From Niveispirillum lacus (lineage in GTDB: Bacteria > Pseudomonadota > Alphaproteobacteria > Azospirillales > Azospirillaceae): DNA of 64,000 nt. Where the stretch lies: contig NZ_NOXU01000023.1 in the NCBI RefSeq assembly GCF_002251795.1, forward strand, positions 62,001-126,000, in the 5' to 3' direction. The position numbers and the translations under genes were made by a program. The notes under the pieces were generated by a model. That model searched no databases. It was given only the letters and a program-made list of their open reading frames with translations, and was not told where the DNA came from. Below are positions 8,564-18,400 of this stretch, piece by piece; position 1 is the first letter of the stretch, and each line of letters begins with the position of its first letter.

Positions 8564-9369
8564 GTGACTGCCTTCTGCGACTGCTGATTGACCATGATTG
8601 GTATGGTCAACATCCGGTCACCGGGCTTGCCTTGGTGCCAAACCGCGAGACCGAGGCTGTTTTGCGTCGCTTTGACCTGTGGTGGCGACAGACTGCCGGG
8701 GGCTGGACCCTGTTCAGTGGTCGCGGCGGCCCGGCAGCGGCAATATTGGATGGCCTTGACCGCGCGTTAAACGGGCGGCCGCTCTGTCTCGGTTTTACCG
8801 GTGATCTGACGCATCTTGCCCGTGTCACCGCCTTGCCGGCAGGGGCGACGACCCTGCCCCATTTCACCACGCGGGCCCTTCAGGACAGGACCGACGCGGG
8901 CGCGACGGGTTGCATCCTGTCACCACAATCGGGCGCTGGGGTGCCGATGGCGACCGTTTGGTTGTACCCGGCCGACCTCGCACTTGTGCCAGCAGGGACA
9001 ACCTGGCGGATCTGTTTTCAGGCGGCGCAGGTGCCCTGGGCCTATTTTGTCGTCAATCGCAGTCAGAACCCGCTCCATCAGCCCTTTATTCGGACATCGG
9101 ACGGGCATCTGCTGTCCGGTCCGACGCAGACCCAGCTCCCCGATGGTGAAAATGCCCTGCGTTTCGATACGGGCGGGCAGCCCTGGACATTCAGCAAAAC
9201 GCCTGACAGGGGTCTGGGTCTTTACGACTGGTTCCGCTCGCCGCTGTCAGACCAGACAACCGAGATCTGTCTGATCCGGTCCCTGCCCCTGCCGGACCCC
9301 GGTTCCATGCTCTGGCACGGCGAGGGGCCGGATCGGCGGATTGAAGCGGCCGCAACTGTTTATCTCTAA
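8560..9369 (+). CDS. Hypothetical eCIS-locus protein
   Basis: A 269-residue protein without a recognised domain, signal peptide or membrane span. It is rich in Trp (WWRQTAGGWTLFSG near residues 41-56; TWRICFQAAQVPW near 148-160) and Pro, and predicted beta-rich. The four-base overlap with the terminator gene and the position just before the sheath gene tie its expression to the particle. It may be a cap accessory or assembly factor; that is inference from position only. Confidence 0.6.
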   Translation: MSDCLLRLLIDHDWYGQHPVTGLALVPNRETEAVLRRFDLWWRQTAGGWTLFSGRGGPAAAILDGLDRALNGRPLCLGFTGDLTHLARVTALPAGATTLPHFTTRALQDRTDAGATGCILSPQSGAGVPMATVWLYPADLALVPAGTTWRICFQAAQVPWAYFVVNRSQNPLHQPFIRTSDGHLLSGPTQTQLPDGENALRFDTGGQPWTFSKTPDRGLGLYDWFRSPLSDQTTEICLIRSLPLPDPGSMLWHGEGPDRRIEAAATVYL

Positions 9370-9441
9370 CGCAGCGTGACCGATGGTGCCGGTTGGGAAA
9401 CCGCCGGCGCCGACATCACCCCAGACAAGGAAGAGGCGATC

Positions 9442-11019
9442 TTGGCAACGTATTCGACACCGGGCGTTTACATCAACGAGGTCAACGCCTTCCCAAATTC
9501 CGTCGTGCCCATCGCAACCGCCGTGCCTGTTTTCATCGGGTATACACCCCGCGCGGATTACGAAGGCAAATCCTATTACAACAAGCCGGTCCGCATCACC
9601 TCTTTTGCGGAATACCAGGCCTATTTCAGCTTGCCCAGCCCACCAGCGCCGGCGGATGCGACCCGTCAATATTCACCGCAATATTACCTGGTGGCACAGG
9701 ATAAGGAGCCGGAGGTTGGTCCCCATTTCGGGGTCGGTGGCAAATTCTACTCCGTACTGCCCGATCCCAATACGATCTATTATATGTATAACAGCATCCG
9801 GCTGTTCTATCAGAATGGCGGGAGCGATGCCTGGATCATCTCCGTCGGCCCCTATGGTCCGCCCAGCGGCAAGCCTTTGGATGATGCCAAGACCCCGTTG
9901 GTCAATGCCAACGTCAAGCTGGCCGATCTGCAGCGCGCTCTGGATCTGCTGAAAATCGAACTGGAACCGACAATCTATGTCTGTCCGGAAGCGACATTGC
10001 TGCCGGCTGCCGATAATGCCACGCTCACGCAAAGCATGTTGTTGCAGGCACAGGAGCTGCAGACCACCGTCTGTCTGTTCGACGTGATCAATGGCAACCA
10101 GCCTGACCCGATTCAGTATACCCAGGATATCGAAGCCTTTCGTAACAGCACCGGCACGCATGGTCTGAAGTACGGGATCTGTTATTACCCGTTCATCGGC
10201 ACCACCATTATGCAATCCGGCGAGATTGACTTCACCAACCTGTTTGGTGGTGACATCAAACAACTGGCACCGCTGCTGGACAATCCGACAAGCCCCAACC
10301 CGGTTGCCGCCAAAATCATCGACATGATCCAGAACCCGCCCGCCACGCCACTGACCACCAGTCAGTTGCATGCGGCCCTGACCAATGCCAGCAAGACCTA
10401 TGCGCTGATCATCAAGCAGGTGATGAATGTGGCCAATCTGCTGCCACCCAGCGGCGCCATGGCCGGGGTCTATACTGTCAATGACAACACGGCCGGGGTC
10501 TGGAACAGCCCTGCCAATACCAGCATCGTCGGCGCGGCCAGTCTGCCCATCAAACTGACGGACAGTCAGCAGGCCAATCTGAACGTGGATGCGGTATCCG
10601 GCAAATCCATCAATGCCATTCGTTTCTTCAACGGGCAGGGCATCCTGGTATGGGGCGCGCGCACCCTGGACGGCAACAGTCTGGATTGGCGCTATATCTC
10701 GGTCAGGCGCACCATGATCTTCCTGGAACAGTCGGTGAAACTGGCGGCCCGCGCCTATGTGTTTGCGCTGAATAACGCCAATACCTGGGCGGCCGTGAAA
10801 AGCATGATTTCCAGCTTTCTCACCGATGTCTGGAAACAAGGCGGGCTGCTGGGCGCCAAACCCAACGATGCCTTCTCCGTATCGGTCGGTCTGGGCACGA
10901 CGATGACGGCCGAAGACCTGCTGAACGGCTACATGCGCGTGACGGTTCTGGTCTGCGTTGTCCGACCGGCCGAATTCATCGAGATCACGTTCCAGCAGCA
11001 GATGGCCAAGTCCGGCTGA
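9442..11019 (+). CDS. Contractile sheath protein
   Basis: A sheath protein of about 525 residues from TTG 9442, which has a GGAAGAGG ribosome-binding site just upstream and gives the usual sheath N-terminus ATYSTPGVYINEV. An in-frame GTG at 9376 would add 22 unlikely residues. The C-terminal part has the conserved sheath fold: VWGARTLDGNSLDWRYISVR, then an RTMIFLEQSVKLAARAYVF block, and a final domain ending FIEITFQQQM. The family polymerises around the tube and contracts to drive it through a target envelope. Only one sheath gene is present, whereas Afp and PVC carry several paralogues. Confidence 0.93.
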   Translation: MATYSTPGVYINEVNAFPNSVVPIATAVPVFIGYTPRADYEGKSYYNKPVRITSFAEYQAYFSLPSPPAPADATRQYSPQYYLVAQDKEPEVGPHFGVGGKFYSVLPDPNTIYYMYNSIRLFYQNGGSDAWIISVGPYGPPSGKPLDDAKTPLVNANVKLADLQRALDLLKIELEPTIYVCPEATLLPAADNATLTQSMLLQAQELQTTVCLFDVINGNQPDPIQYTQDIEAFRNSTGTHGLKYGICYYPFIGTTIMQSGEIDFTNLFGGDIKQLAPLLDNPTSPNPVAAKIIDMIQNPPATPLTTSQLHAALTNASKTYALIIKQVMNVANLLPPSGAMAGVYTVNDNTAGVWNSPANTSIVGAASLPIKLTDSQQANLNVDAVSGKSINAIRFFNGQGILVWGARTLDGNSLDWRYISVRRTMIFLEQSVKLAARAYVFALNNANTWAAVKSMISSFLTDVWKQGGLLGAKPNDAFSVSVGLGTTMTAEDLLNGYMRVTVLVCVVRPAEFIEITFQQQMAKSG

Positions 11020-11058
11020 CCTTCAGCGCCGCCACCGTCACTTGCAAATTAGAGAGGT

Positions 11059-11523
11059 ATGATCATGGCCGGTGAAGTAGAAGATAATGTATGGCCGTTG
11101 CCGAAATTTCGCTTTGAAGTGGATTTCGGTTCGGAGTTGAAGGGCATCGCCTTTCAGGAAGTGTCCGGCATGGACGCAGAGGTGCAGATCATCGAATATC
11201 GCCACAGCAACAGTCCCCTGTTCTCGGCAATCAAGATGCCGGGCATTGCCAAGTACAGCAATGTCACCATGAAACGCGGCGTGTTCGTGAATGATAATAC
11301 GTTCTGGAACTGGATGAACGAAATCAAGATGAACACCATCAAACGTCGAACGGTGTTGATCAGGTTGCTGGACGAAAGCGGTAAGGTCACCATGCTGTGG
11401 ACATTGAATAATGCCTGGCCGACCAAGATCACCAGTACCGATCTGAAATCAGATGGCAACGAGGTGGCGGTGGATACGATTGAAATCGCGCATGAGCAGA
11501 TTGTGGTGACCAACGGGGGGTAA
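11059..11523 (+). CDS. Inner tube protein 1 (T4 gp19-like)
   Basis: A 154-residue tube protein of the T4 gp19 / conserved phage-tail family. Marks are PLPKFRFEVDFGSELKGIAF, FQEVSGMDAEVQIIEYR near residues 32-48, the KRGVF turn, and the WTLNNAWPTKITSTDLKSDG block near the C-terminus. By family knowledge such subunits stack as hexamers inside the sheath. A GAGAGG ribosome-binding site supports ATG 11059 or 11065. It is followed after three bases by a second tube gene. Confidence 0.9.
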   Translation: MIMAGEVEDNVWPLPKFRFEVDFGSELKGIAFQEVSGMDAEVQIIEYRHSNSPLFSAIKMPGIAKYSNVTMKRGVFVNDNTFWNWMNEIKMNTIKRRTVLIRLLDESGKVTMLWTLNNAWPTKITSTDLKSDGNEVAVDTIEIAHEQIVVTNGG

Positions 11524-11526
11524 CGG

Positions 11527-12006
11527 ATGCCCGGTCTGCTCTCCAATCTGGCTGATTATGTAGGGTCGCTGAACGAGCTGCAGCCCAGTTTCTACTTCGG
11601 GGTCAGCGTTCTGCCCTTTGCCCTGGACGCCGCCTTTCAGGAAGTCTCGGGCCTGTCCAAACAGATGGAAGTGGAGGAAGCGGTCAGCGGTGGCGAGAAC
11701 CGTTTCGCCTACCGTCTGCCGGGCCGGGTTAAATATGAGAATCTGGTCTTGCGCCGTGGCGTGGCCATCAGCGGGGCCGCCTTTTCGGTCTGGTGTGCGT
11801 CGGTCCTGGACAGTGATTTCGCCACACCCGTGAAGACCATGGATGTGCTGGTCACCTTGTACAACCACCAGCATATGCCAACCATGGCCTGGAACGTCAT
11901 CGGGGCCTATCCGGTGAAATGGAGCATGAGCGACCTGAAATCACAGGAGAATGCCCTGCTGATTGAAACCATCGAACTGGCCTATCGCCGGTATGTGCTG
12001 GTTTAG
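11527..12006 (+). CDS. Inner tube protein 2 (Afp5-like)
   Basis: A 159-residue paralogue of the preceding tube protein with the same landmarks: FQEVSGLSKQMEVEEAVSGG, VLRRGVAISG, and WNVIGAYPVKWSMSDLKSQE. The two are clearly distinct in sequence. In eCIS, a second tube-type protein forms the ring joining the tube to the spike, which is the likely role here. The gene starts three bases after the first tube gene with a strong G-rich ribosome-binding site. Confidence 0.88.
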   Translation: MPGLLSNLADYVGSLNELQPSFYFGVSVLPFALDAAFQEVSGLSKQMEVEEAVSGGENRFAYRLPGRVKYENLVLRRGVAISGAAFSVWCASVLDSDFATPVKTMDVLVTLYNHQHMPTMAWNVIGAYPVKWSMSDLKSQENALLIETIELAYRRYVLV

Positions 12007-12030
12007 CACTGATCGCAAACAGGAGAAGGC

Positions 12031-12201
12031 ATGCCCGTCGAAATTCGAGAACTGGTCATCAAAACCTCCCTGGAAACCGGGACGGCGGACCGGCAGGCGC
12101 AGGAGCGGCGGGCAGAGTTTCAGGCCTTGCGGCGCACCCTGCTGGAGGAATGCGAGCGCATGCTGCGGGAAAACCAGGGCCGCAAGCGCTTTGATCGCTA
12201 G
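12031..12201 (+). CDS. DUF5908-family small eCIS protein
   Basis: A 56-residue protein, MPVEIRELVIKT at the N-terminus followed by a charged helical tail rich in Arg and Glu. The PVEIREL start is the signature of DUF5908, a short protein found between tube and LysM genes in eCIS loci. The ATG has an AGGAGAAGG ribosome-binding site 1-9 bases upstream. It lies 24 bases after the tube gene and 9 bases before the LysM gene. Its molecular role is not established. Confidence 0.8.
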   Translation: MPVEIRELVIKTSLETGTADRQAQERRAEFQALRRTLLEECERMLRENQGRKRFDR

Positions 12202-12210
12202 GAACAAACC

Positions 12211-12891
12211 ATGGCCAATCTGACCATCACCGGATATAGCGACGAAAAATTCAGCAGCAAGGCACCGGCGCCCAACCAATATGTGGCGATGCTGAACCCG
12301 TCCAGTATCGATCTCGGCCGGTCGGTTGAGTATAGCGAGAATAGCAGCGGCACTTCTGCGGCGGCCCCGAAATTCAAGCAATTACCCAGTGAAACCTTGA
12401 GTTTTGAATTGACCATTGATTGTACCGGTGTGGTCGATGACACCCGTGTGGACCTGAAGACGGAGTTGGAAACGCTGTCGGCCGTGGTGCGCGATTACAA
12501 AAGCGACACGCATCGGCCCAATTATGTGACCGTGGTCTGGGGTGACACGCTGAATTTCAAGGGCGTGCTGACCAACATGAGCGTCAACTACACCTTCTTC
12601 AAACCCAATGGCGGGGCGTTGCGCGCCAAGGTGAAGCTGGATTTCCGCTCCTATATCGATGCCTCAACCCTGGCCAAACAACAAAACCAGCAGTCGCCGG
12701 ATGTGACCCACCATGTCCTGGTGCGGGAGGGTGACAGCCTGCCGCTGATCGCCCAGACAATTTATCGCCGGCCGGATTTTTTTGTGGCCCTGGCCAAGGC
12801 CAACCGTCTGGACAAATTCCGGCACCTGGCCGGCGGGACAATTTTGCTGACGCCACCCCTGAAATCCACGGGGGGCAAACATGGCCGATGA
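12211..12891 (+). CDS. LysM-domain hub/tube-initiator protein (Afp7-like)
   Basis: A 226-residue protein with an N-terminal tube/hub-like domain (about 1-150, with LNPSSIDLGRSVEYSE, ETLSFELTIDCTGV and VTVVWGDTLNFKGVL). A C-terminal LysM-like domain runs about 166-220 (HHVLVREGDSLPLIAQTIYR to ILLTPPLK). This matches the Afp7 / T4 gp53-gp48 type adaptor that joins tube, spike and baseplate. The LysM here is thought to bind protein within the particle rather than peptidoglycan. The gene overlaps the spike gene by 11 bases. Confidence 0.85.
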   Translation: MANLTITGYSDEKFSSKAPAPNQYVAMLNPSSIDLGRSVEYSENSSGTSAAAPKFKQLPSETLSFELTIDCTGVVDDTRVDLKTELETLSAVVRDYKSDTHRPNYVTVVWGDTLNFKGVLTNMSVNYTFFKPNGGALRAKVKLDFRSYIDASTLAKQQNQQSPDVTHHVLVREGDSLPLIAQTIYRRPDFFVALAKANRLDKFRHLAGGTILLTPPLKSTGGKHGR

Positions 12892-14665
12892 TCCGGATGG
12901 CGGGCTTGCCTCCTACACCATCACTGTAAACGGTACTGCCATCCCCACTGAATATCAGGTGTCGTCGATCGACATTGAACAATCGGTCAACCGTATTGCG
13001 CGGGCCGCCATCATGTTGCCGGACGGCGACGCTTCATCCCAGGATTTTGCGGTCAGCAGCGCCGACACCTTTGTCCCCGGCGCCACGATCAGCATCCAGT
13101 TGGGCTATGACAATACCAACAAGGAGGTGTTTTCCGGCATCATCACGGGTCAGCGCCTGTCCTTGACGACCGGGGGCCACTCCACCCTGGAAGTGGAATG
13201 TCGGGACAAGGCGGTCCTGCTGACTGTGGGGCGGAAATCCTCGGCCTATGCCTCGTCCAAGGATAGTGATGCCATATCGACCATCCTGTCCAATGCCGGG
13301 CTCACCGCTGATGTCGCCGCCACGACAGTACAGCAGGAGGCGTTGATCCAATATGACAGCACAGACTGGGATTTCATCGTCACACGTGCCGAAATCAATG
13401 GGTTCCTGGTTCTGACCCTGAACGGCACCGTCAAGGTCTTCGACCCGCTCAACCAAACTGATCCGTCGGTCACCATTACCCAGGGTATTGATCTTTTCGG
13501 CTTCGATGGTGTGCTGGATGCGGTTGGCCAGGTGGATGAGGTCAGTGCCAGCGCCTGGGATCCGGCCACCCTGAAATTGATCAATGCCAGCGCCAACGCC
13601 AGTTTTGCCGGGCCGGGCAACCTGACGACCAAGAAGCTGGCCGGTGATCTGGGCCAGGGTACGCTGAACCTGCAGACGGCGGGCGCTGAAACCAATGATG
13701 CCCTGACGGGATGGGCAAAGGCGCAGGTGGCCAAAAGCACGTTGGCGAAGATTGTCGCAACAGCAACCCTTCAAGGGCGATCCGATCTGACACCGGGGCA
13801 GACCGTGGCCCTGGCGGGTTTGGGTGGGCGTTTCAACGGCACGCACCTGATAACCGGCATCCGCCACCGTCTGCGTGAGGGCAACTGGACCTGCGACCTG
13901 TTGTTGGGCCATGAACGGCAGTGGTTCGTGCAGGAACATGATGTCAGCACGCCCGCGGCGGCGGGCCTCCTGCCTGCGATCAGCGGGTTGTTCTGCGGCA
14001 CGGTCCTGAAGATCGACAGCGACCCCGGCAATGGCTTCCGGATCCAGGTGGAAATCGCCCTGTTCAATGACAATAATGCCGGCATCTGGGCACGCATGGC
14101 GCATTTCCATGCCACCGATGGGGCCGGGGCTTTTTTCCTGCCAGAGGTCGGGGATGAGGTTCTGGTGGGGTTCCTCAATGCCGATCCCCGGTTCCCCGTG
14201 ATCCTGGGCAGCCTGTACAGCAAGGACCGCAAACCCAACAGCGCCCTGACGCCGGACAGCAAAAACAGTCACAAGGCGGTCTACACCAAAGCCGGCTCGT
14301 TCCTGGATTTCAACGACGAAGACAAGATCATCACCCTGTCGACACCGGGCGGCAACAAACTGGTTCTGGATGACAAGAACGGTCAGATCCAGCTTGTCGA
14401 TCAGAATGGAAACAGCCTCCAGATGGACAGCAGCGCCATTGCCCTGAAAAGCGCGGCCGCCCTGAATGCCCAGGCGGCGACCACCATGTCCTTGAAGGGC
14501 GATAATGGCATCACCGCCGAAAGCAGCGGCGGCGATGTCAGTGCCAAGGGCACGAATTTGTCCCTGACCGCCAACGCCCAATTGACCGCCAAAGGCAGTG
14601 CCAGCGCCGAAATCCAGGGCGGTGCGCAACTGACGCTGAAGGGCGGCATGGTCATGATCAACTGA
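12881..14665 (+). CDS. VgrG-like central spike protein (Afp8-type)
   Basis: A 594-residue spike. The N-terminal gpD-like domains span about 1-355 (LGYDNTNKEVFSGIITGQ near 70, YDSTDWDFIVTRAEINGFL near 155). A gp5-type OB fold follows at about 361-450 (GLFCGTVLKIDSDPG, FFLPEVGDEVLVGFLNADPR). The C-terminal part (about 480-594) is a repetitive beta-helix prism (LSTPGGNKLVLDDKNGQIQL and similar strands). Trimers form the membrane-piercing spike carrying the PAAR tip. No extra effector domain is fused at the C-terminus. It begins within the 3' end of the LysM gene and is followed by the PAAR gene. Confidence 0.92.
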   Translation: MADDPDGGLASYTITVNGTAIPTEYQVSSIDIEQSVNRIARAAIMLPDGDASSQDFAVSSADTFVPGATISIQLGYDNTNKEVFSGIITGQRLSLTTGGHSTLEVECRDKAVLLTVGRKSSAYASSKDSDAISTILSNAGLTADVAATTVQQEALIQYDSTDWDFIVTRAEINGFLVLTLNGTVKVFDPLNQTDPSVTITQGIDLFGFDGVLDAVGQVDEVSASAWDPATLKLINASANASFAGPGNLTTKKLAGDLGQGTLNLQTAGAETNDALTGWAKAQVAKSTLAKIVATATLQGRSDLTPGQTVALAGLGGRFNGTHLITGIRHRLREGNWTCDLLLGHERQWFVQEHDVSTPAAAGLLPAISGLFCGTVLKIDSDPGNGFRIQVEIALFNDNNAGIWARMAHFHATDGAGAFFLPEVGDEVLVGFLNADPRFPVILGSLYSKDRKPNSALTPDSKNSHKAVYTKAGSFLDFNDEDKIITLSTPGGNKLVLDDKNGQIQLVDQNGNSLQMDSSAIALKSAAALNAQAATTMSLKGDNGITAESSGGDVSAKGTNLSLTANAQLTAKGSASAEIQGGAQLTLKGGMVMIN

Positions 14666-14677
14666 AGGAACCACGCC

Positions 14678-14974
14678 ATGCCACCGGCCGCCCGCCTCAG
14701 CGATTTTCACCAATGCCCGATGGTCACACCGGGCCTGCCGCCGATCCCGCATGTTGGCGGCCCCATCGCGGCGGGCGCGCCGACTGTGCTGATCTGCAAT
14801 ATGCCAGCGGCCCGGGTTGGTGACATGGCTGTGTGTGTCGGCCCGCCCGACAGTATCGTCAAAGGTTCAGCGACCGTGATGATCGCGGGTATGCCGGCGG
14901 CCCGGATGGGGGATACGACCGCCCATGGCGGCACCATTGCGCTGGGGGCGCCCACTGTCATGATCGGGGGCTGA
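14678..14974 (+). CDS. PAAR-domain spike-tip protein
   Basis: A 98-residue PAAR protein: MPPAARLSD at the N-terminus, internal repeats NMPAARVGDMA and GMPAARMGDTT, and a Gly-rich APTVMIGG end. His and Cys residues (DFHQCP, VCVGPP, TAHGG) could hold the metal typical of the family. It sharpens the spike tip. It lies 12 bases after the spike gene with an AAGGAA ribosome-binding site, and carries no C-terminal toxin extension. Confidence 0.9.
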   Translation: MPPAARLSDFHQCPMVTPGLPPIPHVGGPIAAGAPTVLICNMPAARVGDMAVCVGPPDSIVKGSATVMIAGMPAARMGDTTAHGGTIALGAPTVMIGG

Positions 14975-14976
14975 CC

Positions 14977-15411
14977 ATGGGCCATGACGCCCCCTTTCTG
15001 GGCCGGGGCTGGAGCTTTCCCCCCGTCTTTAATGCCGCCGACGCCAGTCTCAGCATGGTGGCGGGGGTGGAGAACATCGCCCAGTCCCTCAACCTGCTGC
15101 TGGCCACCCTGCGTGGCAGCCGTGCCTTGCTGCCCGATTTCGGCAGCAACCTGAACCAGTTCGTCTTTCGCCGCAGCGATGCGCAGACCCTGGAGGAACT
15201 TGCCGAGGCGGCGCGTTTCATTCTGTTGCATGGCGAACCGCGCATCGTTGTGGAGGCGGTGACGCCGCAAGCCAGTCCGGATGGCAGCCTGATGCAGTTG
15301 GCCATCACTTACCGTGTCACGCAGACCAACACCCGTCACAATCACGTCTATCCGTTTGCGGCCCTGGAAGGCTCTAATCTGGCCCCCCCACCCCAGGTTG
15401 GGGGCTCGTAA
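14977..15411 (+). CDS. GPW/gp25-family baseplate wedge protein
   Basis: A 144-residue protein beginning MGHDAPFLGRGWSFPP, two bases after the PAAR stop. The family block SRALLPDFGSNLNQFVF (about 46-62) and the central EPRIVVEAV strand identify the gp25 fold, which joins sheath to baseplate. A longer upstream frame from 14833 overlaps the PAAR gene and is not needed. Its stop directly abuts the next gene's GTG start. Confidence 0.88.
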   Translation: MGHDAPFLGRGWSFPPVFNAADASLSMVAGVENIAQSLNLLLATLRGSRALLPDFGSNLNQFVFRRSDAQTLEELAEAARFILLHGEPRIVVEAVTPQASPDGSLMQLAITYRVTQTNTRHNHVYPFAALEGSNLAPPPQVGGS

Positions 15412-18400
15412 GTGATGACGACATCCCCGCTCTTGCCGGATCTTGCGGCATTGGACCCGGCCAGCGCACCACTGGACAGCAGAACTGCGCGTGACCGGCT
15501 GGCCTTTGTGGCCCGTTTCTCGCGGCTGATCCGGTTCTATACCATCAACAATGTCGAACAAGGCACCTGGCAGCCCTTCATGTTGAAGGATGCGGCCATT
15601 CTGTTGGCGACCATTGCCGCCACGGACTATCGCGAGCTGAATGCCCAATATCAGGCCCTGACAGCACCGCCCCATGGGGCCGCCCCACCGCGCCCGGCAC
15701 AAATCAAGGCGGTTCTGCGACTGCTGCGGCACATGGTGTCCACCCTGGCTCATTGGCTGACATGGCTGGAACAGCAACCAGAGGATTTTCAGCTTCGCTG
15801 CTTCCTGGCGCGCGAAGTGAAAAACACGGTCGCCCCTGGTCTGGCCAGGGTTCGCACCCTGCATCAAGCCCTGGCCCTGCATAATTGGATCGAGCCGCCG
15901 GATAGCGCCTGGTATGCCGCCTTGGGACCGGCCTGGCAGGTGTTGGGACAGGATGACCCGACCCAGTGTCTCACCGACGGGCATTCGGACCGGGCCCTGG
16001 AACAATCTATGGCGGCACTGCGCCATATCTATCTGGAAATCCTGGATGTTCTGATCCAGACCGTCGATGCGGCAGCCCATCAGTATGCGGATGTGGCGAC
16101 CCAGAAGACCCCCCATCCCGACACTGCCCTGCTGCGGGTCTTTGTTGACCTGATGGCGCATCAGCAACGGGCCTTGAATGATATTGGCCCACGCCATCTG
16201 GATTTTTACTATCGCAATGTCCTGCATGTTGAACCACGGGCGGCCCAACCGGACGAGGTTGTGGTCCTGGCAGTTCCGTCGCCCGACCAGCCGATCCAGA
16301 TCATTCCCGCCGGGACGGGTTTTGCCGCTGGCAAGGACGCCGATGGCAAACCCCTGTTTTTCACCAATCCCGAAACGACCATCATCAATCAGGGGCGCCT
16401 TGCCGCCGGGTTCAGCCTGAAGTCAGATCAGGGTCAGGCCGGGTTCAAACCCGGCATTCACGCCACCCGGCTGGCCGACCTGTCGGCCATCCAGCATGAT
16501 GCATCCGGCCACCCGATTGACCAGTATCTGTTCGCCAGCCCCGATCCCCGGCCCCAGGGCCTGGGATTTTCTATTGCCAGCCCGCTGCTGCTGATGGAAT
16601 CCGGTGTCCGGTCGATTGTCCTGACACTGGAAATGAACGGGACCGACACCACCCCGCCCGCGACCTGGGACAGTGGTTGGCGCAGTTGGATGACCACGGG
16701 CAAGGGCTGGTTTGAAGCGGGCGCCTACGCTTTCCCGCCCCATTTCAGCCCATCCACGGCGGGTAGTCCTGGTCAATTGGTGCTGGAATGGATGCTGCCG
16801 GCGGAAGCGCCCGCGTTGCAGGTGCCGGCCAAAGCGGTGGATGGGCAGGACAGTCTGTGGCCACAGCTCAAGGTGGCCTTACCCCCTCTGGCCAGCGCCC
16901 ATCCATGGCCCCGGATCAGTGCCATTAATCTTGAAATCAAGGTCCGTGATGTCAGCAACCTGACTTTGTGGAGTTCGCAGGCGCCCCTGTCCACAGCCGC
17001 CCCCTACCCGTTGGGCCCGGTACCCCAAACGGGCAGCCGCTTCCTGCTCGGCAGCCGCGAAATATTTGCAAAGCCGGTCGACAGGCTCAGCTTGACCCTG
17101 GATTGGACGGCGATGCCCGCTGACCTGGGCTCCTGGTACCAGGAATATAACGCATGGCAGGCGGCACTGCGCCCCGAACTGCCCCCGATCCGCAATGACA
17201 CGATCCGGGGAAGCTGGCATTGGCGGGAACCAGACGGATGGAAAGCCGCCACCGCAACGCCACCGCCGGGGTCCCAGCCCGGCACCCTGTTTCAGGGCAA
17301 TGGCCGCAGTGTCTTTACGTTCCAGTTGCCAGACCAGCGGCCCCTTCCCTGGCTTGCCACGCAACCAGCGCTTGCCGATCCCTCAACCGCCCTGGGGGGG
17401 TATCTGGCCTTTACGCTGGATCAACCGCAACAGGCCTTTGGACACCAGATTTACCCGCAGGTCCTGATCTGGGCCAGCCAGCAGCAGGCACAGGCGTTGA
17501 TCCAGTCGGCCCAGGGCAAGACAGGCGGCCCCTCCCCACCCGGCACCCCCAATCCGCCCTTCACACCCGGCGTAAAGGCCGCCACCGCCGAATACAGCGC
17601 CCGGTGCCGGCTGGTGCCCGGCGCCGATGCCGGTGCCATTGACCTGCCCTGTCCGATGGAATGGCGGCATTACGGCCCCTGGCATACATGGCTGGCCTGG
17701 CGCAGCGGCGGACCGGTACCACGTCATGCCCCCTTGGCGCCGGGCCTGGTGGAAACCGGTCTCACGCTGGTGCCCCGCATCGCGGGCGAGGGCTGTCTGC
17801 TGCTGGCGGTCGCGGATTTACCCGTCCCCTGCACGCTGCGCCTTTTCGCGGCCGTCACCGATGATGGGGATGAGACGGGCTTTGCGGCCTGGCGTTACGG
17901 TCCGGCCGGGTGGATGCCGGCGGATGTCTGGCATGATGGCACGGCCGGCCTTTCCGCATCGGGCATCCTGGAACTGTCCTTGCCTGATCCCTTGGGCGCG
18001 CTGCCCCTGTTGCCGGCGCTGGCCCACTGTGCCTGGCTGGCCTTGACGCCCAAGACCGGATGGCGGTCGCTATCCGTGGCTCTGCTGGCACCACAGGCTG
18101 TCCGGTTGGTGCGCCGCGATGTTGCGGCAGATGCGGCAGTACTGCCCCCGATCGCGCCAGGCACGATCAGCAAGGCCCCGAACCCAACCCTAGCCAGTGT
18201 GCGCCAGCCTTTGGCATCGCACGGCGGGCGGGGGGCGGAAATCACCACAGGCTATACCGGTGCCAATAACTTCCATCGGCGGGTCGCTTTGCGCCTTACC
18301 CATAAGGCGCGCGCCCTGACCGCCCGCGATTATGTGCTTCTGGCGCACGAGTTCATGCCGGACCTGTTCCATACCGAACTGCTGCCGAGCGATGGCCCGT

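Noticed and set aside
13034-14752. 572-codon open frame opposite the spike gene
   Set aside because: Composition is typical of antisense shadows and the plus strand encodes a well-supported VgrG-like protein.
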